Below are positions 26,868 to 36,787 of a DNA stretch of 64,000 nucleotides, piece by piece (the stretch's first letter is position 1; every line of letters begins with the position of its first letter). The translations under genes and the position numbers were made by a program. The stretch is from Hyphomonadaceae bacterium (GTDB taxonomy: Bacteria; Pseudomonadota; Alphaproteobacteria; Caulobacterales; Aquidulcibacteraceae), in the NCBI GenBank assembly GCA_019636095.1, contig JAHBYF010000006.1, positions 1 through 64,000 of the forward strand. The letters run 5' to 3'. The notes under the pieces are model-generated. The model did not search any database and was not told the DNA's origin. It saw nothing but the letters and a program-made list of their open reading frames with translations.

Positions 26868-26976
26868 GTCGTCATTCCGGGGCAATGCGGAGCATTGAAC
26901 CCGGAACCTAGGGGCAACCAGCGCGTCTTTTGACTCCTGGGTTCCGGATCGCGCTTCGCGCGTCCGGAATGACGAC
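26868..26976. repeat. REP-like inverted repeat between accD and folC, covering the folC start
   Basis: The outer arms GTCGTCATTCCGG (26868-26880) and CCGGAATGACGAC (26964-26976) are perfect 13-base inverted repeats. Inside lie a second pair (AACCCGGAACCT near 26897, GGGTTCCGGA near 26939) and a GCGCTTCGCGC hairpin near 26951. This is the structure of REP/BIME-like dispersed palindromes. The right arm contains the folC ATG at 26969-26971. No other copy was recognised in this window. Confidence 0.7.
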
Positions 26977-28267
26977 TCTAGTGGAAGACATCGTTCAACA
27001 GAGATTCATTGAGCTGTTCGGCCCAGAGTTTGGGCACGGGAAGCCGTTTGATCTGGCGCGGCTACGCGCTGCGCTTCATCAGCTTGGCGACCCGCAAGAC
27101 AAGTTACCTCCCGTCATCCATGTCGCGGGCACGAACGGTAAAGGCTCGACCATCGCCTTCATGCGCGCCATCGCGGAAGCGGCAGGCCATAAGGTGCACG
27201 CCTTCACAAAGCCGCACCTGCTCAGGATCAACGAACGCTTCGTTCTCGCCAGCAAGGCTGCCGACAACGAGAGACTAATCGACGCCGCCGAGCGCGTTTG
27301 TGCGGTGGCGCCCGAAATCACCCAGTTCGACGCACAGGTGGCGGCGGCATTTCTGCTGTTCAGCGAGATGGCCGCAGACGCCGTGCTACTCGAAACCGGG
27401 ATGGGCGGACGCGACGATTCCACCAACGTTGTGCCCGCTCCCACGCTGACAGTGCTCACGCCGATCGCGCTCGATCATCAAGACGCGCTCGGACACACGC
27501 TGGGCGAGATCGCGGCGCACAAAGCTGGCATCTTCAAGCGTGGCGTACCCGCGATCGTCGCGCGCCAAGAGGACGCCCCGCGCATTGTCATCGAAGCGCA
27601 AGCGGACGCGATTGGCGCGCCGCTCTATCGGCAGGGCGTAGAATGGGACGCCTACGCCAGCCAAGGGCGGCTGGTTGTGCAAACAGAAACCCGTGCGCTT
27701 GATCTCCCGTTGCCAGCTTTGTTCGGCGTCCACCAGATCGAAAATGCTGGCCTCGCCTGCGCTGCATTGCTCGCGCCCTGGCGCCATCAATTCTCCGATG
27801 ACGCGTTTGCAGAGGGCGTCGGCAATGCACGTTGGCCGGGACGCTTGCAGCCCCTAACCCGCGGACCGCTTAGCGCACCAATCCGTGCACTGGGCGGCGA
27901 AGTGTGGGTCGATGCCGGCCATAACGCACATGCAGCTTACGCGCTCGCGCGCGCGTTAAAGCAGATGAGGGCTCAGCGCGGCGGACATAACATTGCGATT
28001 GCCGGCTTGCGCAGGCGCAAGGATGCGCTGAAATTCATCGCGGCCCTGGCACAGGGCATCGAACATCTGATCGCTGTGCCGTTGCCGGAGGATCACGCCT
28101 CGGTGCACGAGATCGCCAAGCTCGGTTACGATTTGGGCATCGACGTTGACACCGCGCCCTCGCTTGCCGCCGCCATGCAAAACGCGGCGCAGTTGTCTGC
28201 GCCGCGTGTGCTGATCTGTGGTTCGTTCTTGTTGGCGGCCGAAGCGCTCGCGCTAGAGAACGCCTAG
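26969..28267 (+). CDS. folC: Dihydrofolate synthase / folylpolyglutamate synthase
   Basis: A 432-residue Mur-ligase-like enzyme that adds glutamate to dihydropteroate and folates. Visible are the P-loop HVAGTNGKGST, the KPHLLRINERF substrate segment, LLETGMGGRDDSTNV and LDHQDALGHT, and a C-terminal domain with WVDAGHNAHAA. The ATG at 26969 lies inside the right arm of a REP-like repeat; GTG at 26981 is an alternative that would begin just after it. The stop overlaps convergent trxA by four bases. Confidence 0.93.
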   Translation: MTTLVEDIVQQRFIELFGPEFGHGKPFDLARLRAALHQLGDPQDKLPPVIHVAGTNGKGSTIAFMRAIAEAAGHKVHAFTKPHLLRINERFVLASKAADNERLIDAAERVCAVAPEITQFDAQVAAAFLLFSEMAADAVLLETGMGGRDDSTNVVPAPTLTVLTPIALDHQDALGHTLGEIAAHKAGIFKRGVPAIVARQEDAPRIVIEAQADAIGAPLYRQGVEWDAYASQGRLVVQTETRALDLPLPALFGVHQIENAGLACAALLAPWRHQFSDDAFAEGVGNARWPGRLQPLTRGPLSAPIRALGGEVWVDAGHNAHAAYALARALKQMRAQRGGHNIAIAGLRRRKDALKFIAALAQGIEHLIAVPLPEDHASVHEIAKLGYDLGIDVDTAPSLAAAMQNAAQLSAPRVLICGSFLLAAEALALENA

Positions 28268-28584
28268 ACGCTCTCGTTCAGCCACTCGACGATCTTCGAT
28301 TTCGGCATGGCGCCGACTTTTGTCGACGCGACTTTGCCGTCCTTGAACACCATCAGGGTCGGGATGCCCCGCACGCCGTACTTGCCGGGCGTCATCGGAT
28401 TGTCGTCGATGTTAAGCTTCACGACTTGAACGCGATCGCCCATCTCGGCGGCGATCTCCTCAAGCGCCGGGCCGATTTGCTTGCACGGGCCGCACCATTC
28501 CGCCCAGAAGTCTACGAGCACCGGGGTGCCGGATTTCAGCACGTCGGCTTCGAAACTATCGTCGGAAACTTTGTTGGTGGCCAC
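28264..28584 (-). CDS. trxA: Thioredoxin
   Basis: A 106-residue thioredoxin that reduces protein disulfides in the cytoplasm. The active site is WCGPC (residues 30-34), the cis-proline lies in VRGIPTLMVF, and no signal peptide is present. The GTG start at 28584 is preceded by AAGGAG at 8 bases. It lies 67 bases downstream of addA on the same strand, an order seen in other alphaproteobacteria. Confidence 0.95.
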   Translation of the reverse strand: MATNKVSDDSFEADVLKSGTPVLVDFWAEWCGPCKQIGPALEEIAAEMGDRVQVVKLNIDDNPMTPGKYGVRGIPTLMVFKDGKVASTKVGAMPKSKIVEWLNESV

Positions 28585-28651
28585 GGACTTGCTCCTTCGG
28601 AACCGTGAAAATGTTCGACCGATGTAGGGCGCGCCGGTTAAGGATTCAACC

Positions 28652-31600
28652 TCAGGCGAACGTAGCAAAAACGTCGTCCAGGCGGCTGTCGGGCAGCTCC
28701 ATGAGGTGGGGTTTTTCGGTCCACAACAAGGCGCACGAAACGATTCTACCAGGGAAAATCTGACGCAAAACCTCGCGGTACAGCGCCAGCTGCATGACGT
28801 AAGATTCGGGCGCGGCGGCAGGGTCGGTCGGGGCCGGCCGATCTGTCTTGAAGTCGAGCACGAGCACGCGCCCTTTGTCCACCGCAAGTCGATCCACGAC
28901 ACCGCGGATAGCTTTGCCGCGCACTTCGCCGATGATCGGCGCCTCGGCGCGGCTCTCCGGCGAAAACACAGCCGCAAAGCGCGCGTCGTTGATAACGCCA
29001 AGGGCTTCGCGCGCGAACTGTTCGGCTTCCGGCTCCTCAACGCCTTGGCGCTTCAGCCAAGCGCGTGCCGAGGCTTCGCGCTTGTCTGACGTGAGTTCAG
29101 GCAGACGCTCGAGCAAGCCATGAATGAGCAGTCCGCGGCGAAAGCGCTTCTGTCCGTCGCCGCGCGGTGAAAACAACGCAGGGTCGATGCGATGCAGACG
29201 CGAGGGCGCGGCGATCTCTGTGCGCGCAGCGCCGGCAACTGGCGTGTGCGACCATCGAGGCAGATCAACGGCCGGACGCGGCGCCTCGGTCTGCGGGTCC
29301 GCTTGCAGCGGTGTTCCAAAGCGCAAACCTTCGCCGAACGGTGTTTCGACGGGCGTTGCACCGAGGTGGCCCAGCGCCTCGTGGACCGCCAGGCGCCAAC
29401 TATCCGCCGCCTCCCCGGTCTTGGAGTTGCCGAACTGCGGACCACACACAATCAGCCGGTCGCGCGCACGCGTCATAGCCACGTAGAGCAGCCGCCAGTG
29501 CTCACCGCGCATGCGGTCTTCATGCGCCTGACGCGCCGCCGCGACCCTGACGTCGTCATCGCTCTTACGGAAGGAGACAAACGGCCCATGATCGTCGTCA
29601 AAGATAAGGCCGTTGTCCGGCGCGTCTTCAACGTCGCCAGTAGAATCCGGAAGGATCACGACCGGGGCCTCAAGGCCCTTGGCGCCGTGCACGGTCATCA
29701 CGCGGATGGCGCCGGTTTCGGCTTCCAACTCGCGCTTCACTTGGCCAGCGTCAATTTCAACATCGTACAGGAAGCGCTGCAGTGTTGGCGCGACGTGGTG
29801 GGCTGGCCTGAGCGCGCGCTGAAGCAATTCCTCCAGCGGATCGCGGGTTTCCGGACCTAGGCGCGCGAACACCCGCGCCCAGCCAGACGGTCCGCCGCCA
29901 TGCGTTTCAAGCGCCCAGCTTAAGAATGAGAACGGATCGGCGCCGCGGCGCTTAACCAGTTCGCTCACAAACGCGCGTGCGCCGGCGTATCGTTCATCGG
30001 TGCTCGCCACCAATCGCGCCATCAGCGTCTCGCCCTTCTCGCGGCCGTATGCCAGCGGGAAGAGATCGGTGTCATCATCGGTCAGGTCGATCCACGGCCC
30101 TTTGATTACGCAGGCGAGCGCGAGATCGTCCGCCGGATCGAGAGCGACGCGCATCAACGCCAGCGCATCCTCGACAGCCAGTTCATCGCGCAGCACCATC
30201 CGATCGGCGCCGGCAACCGGCAGACCGGCGCGCTTGAACGCCTTGATCAGTTCGCGAAACATTGCGCCGCGCGTGCGCACCAGAGCCAGCACATCGCCGG
30301 CGTGCATCGGACGAAGCACGCCCTTCTCCCACACGCCCTCACGCGCTTCGATCATCGCCTTGACGCGTTGCGCGATCGCCTTGGCCAATTGCGCGGGTGC
30401 GCTTGTGCCCGTTTCGACATCGATCGGCGCATCCCAAGGCTCGGTGTCGCTCACGATCGGGCGCGGCGTCCACGGCCATACCTCGACGACGCCGCTCTCG
30501 TCGCCACGCGATGCGAGATGCACGATCTCGTCAGCGGCGCCGGGGCCGCTGATCAAGGGCTTGCCTTTGATGGTTTCATCCACCGCGCGCAGAATTTCGG
30601 GCGCGGAGCGGAACGATGTCCGAAGATCCGGCGCTCTGAAATTTTGCTCAGCCGCTGCGGCGCGGGCCGCCAAACTTTGCGCCTCGCTGAGGAAACGTTC
30701 GGGATCAGCGCCCTGGAAGGCGTAGATGCTCTGCTTTGGATCTCCGACCGAAAACACTGTGCGCGGCGTCTCGCGCGCGCCGGCGCCCGCAAAGAACTCG
30801 TTCTGCAGCGGTTTGATCAGCTCCCACTGCGCCGGACTCGTGTCCTGGCCTTCATCGATAAGGATGTGATCGAGCCCGCCATCGAGTTTGTAGAGCACCC
30901 AAGGCGCGGCCTCGGAGCGCTGCAACAGCGCCTGTGCGTGTTCGATCAGATCGTCGAAATCGAGCGCACCGGCGCGATCCTTTGCATCGGCATAGGCTTG
31001 ATCGAGTTTAAGCGCGAGAGCGAGCGCCGCCACCGCGTCTTCGGCGCGCTCGATAGCGTTCAGCTCCTGCTTGGCTTCGGCACACGCCTCGGCGAAAGCG
31101 CGAACTCTTGGTTCGAGCCAAGGATGCGCGGTCTGAGTGCCTTTGGTAGCGAAGCTGGACCGCAGATCGCCCTTGTCGGTCAACGCGAACGCGAAGCACG
31201 CGGCCATGGCTTCGGCATCACCGGCGGCCATGCATTCGATTGCGCGCGTCAGACGCTCGCTTGTGTCCTGGTCTCTAGAACTGCCCTCCGCCAATTTCGC
31301 CGCGGCTTCGCGCAGCGCCGGCAAGTCCGCGTTCGCAATGAAACCGCGCGCGAATTCTTCGGCTGATTGCACCACGCCGTGGCGATCACGCAGCATCTGC
31401 TCAGCGAACAGCGCGCCCTGGCGGCGTTCGAAGCGGCGAAACTCACCACGGCGCAACGCCAGACGATCCAGCAGCGCCTCCAAACCCTCGCCGTGCAGCT
31501 TCGCCGCAAAACGGCGGAACGCACCGCGCGGGGCGTCGTCAGCCAGCGCCGCATCCGCCCGCGCTTGGCCGAGCAAAGCCGCCGCGCGCGGTTCATCGGC

Positions 31601-32038
31601 AATGTCGAAGCCCGGCGGCACCCCGGCTTCGAGTGGGAAACGCGCAAGCAATCGTTCGCAAAAAGCATGGATGGTCTGAATCTTGAGGCCACCCGGCGTT
31701 TCAAGCGCCTGCGCAAACAGCGCCCGCGCGCGCGCGAGATTTGCATTGGGCGCTTCAAGCTCCTTCAGATCAGCTGCGAGCGTTGCATCATCGGCCACAC
31801 ACCAACCGCCGAGCCGTTCGAACAGGCGCCTTTGCATCTCCGCTGCGGCGGCTTTGGTGTAGGTGATGCAGAGAAACGCAGAAGGTTTTGAGCCTTCCAG
31901 CAGCAGCCGCGCGATCCGATCGACCAACACTTTGGTTTTGCCGGACCCTGCGTTGGCAGTGACGAAGACCGAGAACGCTGGATCGGCGGCCTGGTTTTGC
32001 GCTCTGGTGGCTTCAAGGACAGGATCAAGCACGCTCAT
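28652..32038 (-). CDS. addA: AddA subunit of the AddAB helicase-nuclease
   Basis: A 1,128-residue UvrD-like helicase with a C-terminal RecB-type nuclease. The Walker A loop is ANAGSGKTKVL near residue 30, the UvrD motif II region reads ILIDEGQDTSPAQW, and the nuclease motif is VLVLDFKTDRP near the C-terminus. With AddB it processes double-strand breaks for RecA loading at Chi-like sites. The start overlaps the addB stop as ATGA, so the subunits are made together. Confidence 0.95.
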   Translation of the reverse strand: MSVLDPVLEATRAQNQAADPAFSVFVTANAGSGKTKVLVDRIARLLLEGSKPSAFLCITYTKAAAAEMQRRLFERLGGWCVADDATLAADLKELEAPNANLARARALFAQALETPGGLKIQTIHAFCERLLARFPLEAGVPPGFDIADEPRAAALLGQARADAALADDAPRGAFRRFAAKLHGEGLEALLDRLALRRGEFRRFERRQGALFAEQMLRDRHGVVQSAEEFARGFIANADLPALREAAAKLAEGSSRDQDTSERLTRAIECMAAGDAEAMAACFAFALTDKGDLRSSFATKGTQTAHPWLEPRVRAFAEACAEAKQELNAIERAEDAVAALALALKLDQAYADAKDRAGALDFDDLIEHAQALLQRSEAAPWVLYKLDGGLDHILIDEGQDTSPAQWELIKPLQNEFFAGAGARETPRTVFSVGDPKQSIYAFQGADPERFLSEAQSLAARAAAAEQNFRAPDLRTSFRSAPEILRAVDETIKGKPLISGPGAADEIVHLASRGDESGVVEVWPWTPRPIVSDTEPWDAPIDVETGTSAPAQLAKAIAQRVKAMIEAREGVWEKGVLRPMHAGDVLALVRTRGAMFRELIKAFKRAGLPVAGADRMVLRDELAVEDALALMRVALDPADDLALACVIKGPWIDLTDDDTDLFPLAYGREKGETLMARLVASTDERYAGARAFVSELVKRRGADPFSFLSWALETHGGGPSGWARVFARLGPETRDPLEELLQRALRPAHHVAPTLQRFLYDVEIDAGQVKRELEAETGAIRVMTVHGAKGLEAPVVILPDSTGDVEDAPDNGLIFDDDHGPFVSFRKSDDDVRVAAARQAHEDRMRGEHWRLLYVAMTRARDRLIVCGPQFGNSKTGEAADSWRLAVHEALGHLGATPVETPFGEGLRFGTPLQADPQTEAPRPAVDLPRWSHTPVAGAARTEIAAPSRLHRIDPALFSPRGDGQKRFRRGLLIHGLLERLPELTSDKREASARAWLKRQGVEEPEAEQFAREALGVINDARFAAVFSPESRAEAPIIGEVRGKAIRGVVDRLAVDKGRVLVLDFKTDRPAPTDPAAAPESYVMQLALYREVLRQIFPGRIVSCALLWTEKPHLMELPDSRLDDVFATFA

Positions 32039-34992
32039 GCTTCATCCGCCTTTTCGTCGGCCCATTCCTTGCGGCGTGCGAGTTGGTCGTAGTCGTCGTA
32101 GAGTTTGATGCGGAAGACACGCGGCTTGGAGAGAAACGGCTGGCCCGGATCTGCATAGCGCGCGAGCAAACTCCGGAGAGAGGCCAACGCCTTCATGCCA
32201 GCGCCATGGGGACCATCTTTCAGGTCGACCGCGCGCGGTGTCGGTTGCGCGTTGCCGAAGCGCCAGTAAATCAGCTCCGTCGCCTGGTGCTTGCCCAATT
32301 CAGGGAAACCGCCGGCCGCGAGTATTGCTGCTTCCAGCAGCAGCTGCGGGCTCAGGCCGCTTTCAACCTGCGAGTCAGTCGGCGGCGCGCCGGTCTTGAA
32401 GTCCAAAATAGCGGCATGACCTGGCGCGATCTCGATGCGGTCGGCGATGCCGGTGAGCTTGACGTCATCAATCATCAGCTCGCCACGAATTTCGCGGTGC
32501 ACAGCGGCGTTGCGGGCGCGGCGCTCCTCGAACCAGGCAATCAATGCTTGCACCGAGACCGCCAGCCGCTCGCGCTCGGCCGCGCGGCGTTCGGGCGAAA
32601 TGCCGTGGAAGTGAAGCGCTTGATCCAGAAGCTGGGTCAGCTCCGCTGGATCGTGGCCGTCGCCGAACGCTTCGATGGCGGCGTGCACGGCGGTGCCGCG
32701 TTGGGCCGGGCCCGCAGCGGCGCCAATGGGATCGAGCGCTTCCAGCTTCAGGATGCGCCGCGCATAAACGGCGTAAGGGTCACGGATCAGTGTCTCGACG
32801 GTTGTGACGCTGATTTGGTTCAAGCGCTTGCCGGCGGGCGGGCGCGGGTGCGGCTGCTTTGCGGCAGTGATGGCCGCCGGTTTATCGAGCGCTTGCGCAT
32901 AGGCGACATAGTCAGCGGCGTTCGCGAGTTTGGTCTTCGCCCCTTGCACCAGCGTCTTGAGACGCCAAAGCCAACGTGAGGCGAGCGTGGGCGAGCCTTC
33001 GCGGCGCAGCGCACGCGTGAGCACAACATTCGGCGCATTGGCGAGTTGAGCGAAGTCGTGCGCGGCAAGGCCAATGCGGGCGTCTTGCGACGGCAGACCA
33101 AGCTTCTCGCGCATGGCGCGGGAGAGAAATGGATCTTGCGCCGGAGGTGCGGGCCAGACGCCTTCGTTGAGGCCCGCGAGGATCATCAGATCGCGACGCT
33201 GCAAGCGGGCTTCGAGCAAGCCCCAGATCGCGACACGCGCATCGCCGCTTGATTGCGCGGGCGCCACTTGGTGATCGTCCATCAGCCGCAAGAGCACCCG
33301 TGGCGCGGCGTGCGCTGTGATGGCGCCAAGCTCGCCACCGAATTGGTTTGCATCGCGCAACAGACGCGAAGCGACCTCGCCGTCGCGGCCTTGCCAGACA
33401 TCGTACTTGGTAAGGCCTTCGCCGGCTTGGGTAAGCGCATCGGCAAAGGCCGCAAGCGTCACATTCTTCTGCGACATGATCTTGGTGAGCGGGGCGAGCG
33501 CTTGCGTGAGCGCCTCGACGATCGCGCGCGCGCGCGGCCAATTTTTCACCGGCTTGTTCGGATCGCGTTCGCCGAGATTGGCGAGATCGGCCAACGAGTG
33601 ATGACGGCGCGCGCCGCGCAGGGCCTCATGTTCGAGGATTGTGTAGCCATAAGCGTCGCCGGCGACGCCAACGCGTGGATGCTTCAGCAGCGCCGCAAGT
33701 GCGACCGGTTCGGCCGGATCAAGCGCGAGTTCGCAGAGCAGCGCTATGAGACGGCCGGCGTCCGTTTCGCGCAATGGCGCGCCGTGCGACACACTGGGCT
33801 CGATGCCCCAGCGCGCGAGCTTGGCTTCGATGCGGCGCGCGAGGCTGGCGTCCGGCGTCACGACAGCGGCGTTGCCGCTCGGCTCCTCCAGCTTTTCGCG
33901 TAGCATCAGCGCGATAGCGGTCGCTTCTTCGTCTTCGGTGGCGGTTTCGAGAAGACGCAGGCCGTTAGCGCCGCTCTTCACGAACGCCTCGCCGCCAATG
34001 GCTGTGAGACGCGCGATCCAGTCGGCCGTTTTTTCCGCAGGCGCCAATGCTTCGCGCATCAGCACACGGCGCGCGCGGCCTTTTTCGTCTTCGAACTTCA
34101 GCATCGGCACGTCGTGACGCTCGACGCCGAGCGCGGCCAGTGTGTGCTTTAGCGCATATTGCGGATGCTGATCGCCGATGAGGCGCCAGCTATCGTTGTC
34201 GAGATCGACGTCGATGTTCGGGAGAACAACGACGCCTTTCGGCAGACGTGACACGACCTTCATCAGCTCGCGCGTCGTCGCCTGCGAGCCGGTGGAGCCC
34301 GCAATGATGATCGGACGCTTCGGCGGTTCGACTTTCCAGCGCGCGGCGAGCGCATGCCGGAGTGCGGCGCCGTGTTCGGCAGGGTCGCTGACGCCCTGCT
34401 CTTTCAGATGCGCGGGCCAGAAGGTGGCGATAATGTCGAGAAAGGCGGCGGAGTTCGCCCAATGGCGGGCGAGATCGATTTCTTCGACAAGCTTCGGCAG
34501 CTTTTTCCAATCGACCTTTTCGACGGTTGCGGCGCTATCCAGCAGCTTGCCGAGTTCATCCGCGAGCGCGATGGCGCGGGCGGGATCGTCAACGCCGTTT
34601 TCAGCTTTATCGCGGCGGCGAATGAGTGATGCGAGTTGCATGCGCCGCCGCATCTTGTCGATCGGCGGTAGGACGTCGGCGTTGATCGGATCGGCGCCCC
34701 AAATGTCGGGATCGTCGTCAGCGTGCGGATCGCCGAGCGGACGGATGGCCGGCAACAACGCAGCGCCACCAAGGCGGCGCGCAAACGCATCGATCAATCC
34801 CTGCCGCGAGCGCTTGTTCGGCAACAGCACCAGCGCATCGGCGAGCGCGAACGGATCGTCGTCGCGCTTCAGTGCGGCGATCATGGCTTCGGCTAGCAGA
34901 TCCAGAAATGGCTCAGACGCCGGTATCGCGCGCAACCGCGGCGCCGGGCCGCCGAACAGAGGTTCCGGCAGCCCGAGCGAGAGCGAACTCAC
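32035..34992 (-). CDS. addB: AddB subunit of the AddAB helicase-nuclease
   Basis: A 985-residue partner of AddA, of the alphaproteobacterial type, with a degenerate helicase-like N-terminal part (VLLPNKRSRQGLIDAFARR) and a C-terminal nuclease (AAILDFKTGAPP). The iron-sulfur cysteines known from Bacillus AddB are not seen around TLIRDPYAVYARRIL, where they would flank the nuclease. The start is GTG at 34992, overlapping the murU stop as GTGA and preceded by GAGGGCGGC. The frame stays open further upstream, antisense-like and unrelated. Confidence 0.92.
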   Translation of the reverse strand: MSSLSLGLPEPLFGGPAPRLRAIPASEPFLDLLAEAMIAALKRDDDPFALADALVLLPNKRSRQGLIDAFARRLGGAALLPAIRPLGDPHADDDPDIWGADPINADVLPPIDKMRRRMQLASLIRRRDKAENGVDDPARAIALADELGKLLDSAATVEKVDWKKLPKLVEEIDLARHWANSAAFLDIIATFWPAHLKEQGVSDPAEHGAALRHALAARWKVEPPKRPIIIAGSTGSQATTRELMKVVSRLPKGVVVLPNIDVDLDNDSWRLIGDQHPQYALKHTLAALGVERHDVPMLKFEDEKGRARRVLMREALAPAEKTADWIARLTAIGGEAFVKSGANGLRLLETATEDEEATAIALMLREKLEEPSGNAAVVTPDASLARRIEAKLARWGIEPSVSHGAPLRETDAGRLIALLCELALDPAEPVALAALLKHPRVGVAGDAYGYTILEHEALRGARRHHSLADLANLGERDPNKPVKNWPRARAIVEALTQALAPLTKIMSQKNVTLAAFADALTQAGEGLTKYDVWQGRDGEVASRLLRDANQFGGELGAITAHAAPRVLLRLMDDHQVAPAQSSGDARVAIWGLLEARLQRRDLMILAGLNEGVWPAPPAQDPFLSRAMREKLGLPSQDARIGLAAHDFAQLANAPNVVLTRALRREGSPTLASRWLWRLKTLVQGAKTKLANAADYVAYAQALDKPAAITAAKQPHPRPPAGKRLNQISVTTVETLIRDPYAVYARRILKLEALDPIGAAAGPAQRGTAVHAAIEAFGDGHDPAELTQLLDQALHFHGISPERRAAERERLAVSVQALIAWFEERRARNAAVHREIRGELMIDDVKLTGIADRIEIAPGHAAILDFKTGAPPTDSQVESGLSPQLLLEAAILAAGGFPELGKHQATELIYWRFGNAQPTPRAVDLKDGPHGAGMKALASLRSLLARYADPGQPFLSKPRVFRIKLYDDYDQLARRKEWADEKADEA

Positions 34993-35702
34993 GCCGCCCT
35001 CGCCAATCGTGCTTCGGCTTGTTCGCGAGCTTGCGGATCGCCGACATGCATCCAGAAGCCGCCGAGCGGCGCACCGTGCAGGCGGCCTTCCGGCGCGAGC
35101 TTGCGCCAGACCCGCGTCATCGAGAACGGTTCGAGCGGTTCGCCGTCCACGATCTTCGGATCGGTGATGTAAACGCCCATGTACGCCCACGGCGTGCTTG
35201 GCGCGTCATCGCGGAAGCTGAGTTTAGCGCCCTCATCCATGAAGAAGTCGCCGGCGCCGTCGAAGCCGAGACACTGATCCATAGCGGCGAGCATCAGTTT
35301 GGTGTCGCATTTCGCGGGATTGTAGCTGTAAGCGAGGCGCGCGATGGCCGAGCCGTTCCACTCTTCCCAGACACTATCGATGTTGCAGACGATGATCGGA
35401 TCGTCGCCGAGCAGCGGCCGCGCTTGGCGGATGCCGCCGCCAGTTTCCATGAGCTGCGCGCGCTCATCGGAGACAACGATCTCGATGTCGGTGCGCCGTC
35501 GCAAATGCGCTTCGAGCAAATCGGCGAAGGCATGCACGTTCACGACCGCGCGCTTGACGCCGGCGGCGACCAGGCGATCGAGATTGTGATCGATCAGCGT
35601 CTTGCCGCCGACGGTGACGAGCGCTTTGCAGCGATCGTTGGTGAGCGGGCGCATGCGGGTGCCGAGACCGGCTGCTAGCACCATGGCTGTATGCGGGATC
35701 AA
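34989..35702 (-). CDS. murU: Nucleotidyltransferase, probable N-acetylmuramate-1-phosphate uridylyltransferase
   Basis: A 237-residue sugar-1-phosphate nucleotidyltransferase: AMVLAAGLGTRMRPLT, the KALVTVGGKTLIDHNL lysine, and metal-binding VCNIDSVW. Paired with an AmgK-like kinase it matches the MurU step of the cell-wall recycling route that bypasses de novo UDP-MurNAc synthesis. Mannose-1-phosphate guanylyltransferase activity is the alternative. The start is probably TTG at 35702, which has GGAGAAAGCGGC before it and overlaps the amgK stop as TTGA; ATG at 35684 lacks a ribosome site. Confidence 0.82.
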   Translation of the reverse strand: MIPHTAMVLAAGLGTRMRPLTNDRCKALVTVGGKTLIDHNLDRLVAAGVKRAVVNVHAFADLLEAHLRRRTDIEIVVSDERAQLMETGGGIRQARPLLGDDPIIVCNIDSVWEEWNGSAIARLAYSYNPAKCDTKLMLAAMDQCLGFDGAGDFFMDEGAKLSFRDDAPSTPWAYMGVYITDPKIVDGEPLEPFSMTRVWRKLAPEGRLHGAPLGGFWMHVGDPQAREQAEARLARAA

Positions 35703-36787
35703 GCCGCTTTCTCCAGATACGGACGCGCCACCTCCTCAACGAAGGCCCGCGCGTCAGCGAGCGAAGGATGTTCCAGCGTGCGGCCAAGATGGCCCCACAT
35801 GCGCGGCATGAAGGCGAGATAGCGCGGCTTGTTATCGCGCGAGGTGAGACGCGAGAAGATGCCTAGGATGCGCATCGTGTTGATGGCGCCGAGCACAGCA
35901 AGCTCGCGCTGGAACTCAGCTTCGCTGGCGCCGCTTGCTTCGAGATAAGCCCGCACAGCCGCATCGTGCGCCGCTGGGCTCACATCACGGCGCGCGTCAT
36001 GCAGCAACATGGAGAAATCCCAGCCGCGCCAACCGCGGATGGCGTCTTGGAAATCGAGCAGGCCGACGCGCTGCAAGCCATCGCGCTGCGGCAGCCAAAG
36101 CAGGTTTTCAGCGTGATAGTCGCGGATGGTGAAGGCGCGCGGGAAGCCGAGCGCTTTGACTATCAGGCTGTCGCGGATCTTCTCCCAACGGGCGCGGGCT
36201 GCATCATCGATGTGGACGTCAGCAGCGCGTGGTAGCCATTCGACGAACAGGTCGGCGTTCACTTCGAGGGCCAGTGCGTCATAATCGAGCAGCGGCCACG
36301 TCGCGTTGCCGGCGCCTTCGAGGCGCGCCGGCGCTGGCGGTGCGCCGTGAACATGTGCGAGGACGCGCGCCGCTTCTTCGTAGAGCGCGATTTCGTCTGT
36401 GCCTTGCGGGATGACGTTGGCATAGAGATCGTCACCTAGGTCTTCGATCACCGCGTAGCCGGCTTCACAATCGGCCCCGTAAATCTTTGGCGGCGCCAAG
36501 CCGATGCTTTCGAGATAGTTCGCGACCGCGGCGAACGCTTCGACACGCGACGCTGCCAAACGCGCTGTCGCGTTCCAGCCCATGGTGCGCCGCTCAGCTG
36601 GCGTTGCGCTTGGCGGGCACGGCTTGCTTTCGGCGCTCGGCGGCGCGTCCATCAGCATGGCTTTGCGATCGCCGAGTTGCAGGCGCTCATAGCGGCGCGT
36701 GGAAGCGTCCGCCGCCAACGGCGCGCGGGTTGCGCCGGTGAAGCCGGTCTCTTCCAGAAGACGCGCCAGAGCTTCAGATCGATCCAA
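35699..36787 (-). CDS. amgK: Sugar kinase of the APH fold, probable MurNAc/GlcNAc anomeric kinase
   Basis: A 362-residue aminoglycoside-phosphotransferase-fold kinase. Catalytic features are TIRDYHAENLLWLP (with the HxxN pair; the catalytic Asp precedes as RDYH) and LLDFQDAIRGWRGWD (metal-binding Asp). AmgK phosphorylates MurNAc at the anomeric hydroxyl, providing substrate for MurU, encoded next. The start lies inside the tsaE gene by 14 bases, so tsaE, amgK, murU, addB and addA form one overlapping operon. Confidence 0.85.
   Translation of the reverse strand: MDRSEALARLLEETGFTGATRAPLAADASTRRYERLQLGDRKAMLMDAPPSAESKPCPPSATPAERRTMGWNATARLAASRVEAFAAVANYLESIGLAPPKIYGADCEAGYAVIEDLGDDLYANVIPQGTDEIALYEEAARVLAHVHGAPPAPARLEGAGNATWPLLDYDALALEVNADLFVEWLPRAADVHIDDAARARWEKIRDSLIVKALGFPRAFTIRDYHAENLLWLPQRDGLQRVGLLDFQDAIRGWRGWDFSMLLHDARRDVSPAAHDAAVRAYLEASGASEAEFQRELAVLGAINTMRILGIFSRLTSRDNKPRYLAFMPRMWGHLGRTLEHPSLADARAFVEEVARPYLEKAA

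Noticed and set aside
30302..31366. Open frame antisense to addA (354 codons)
   Set aside because: Opposite the helicase motifs of addA; composition is that of a shadow frame.
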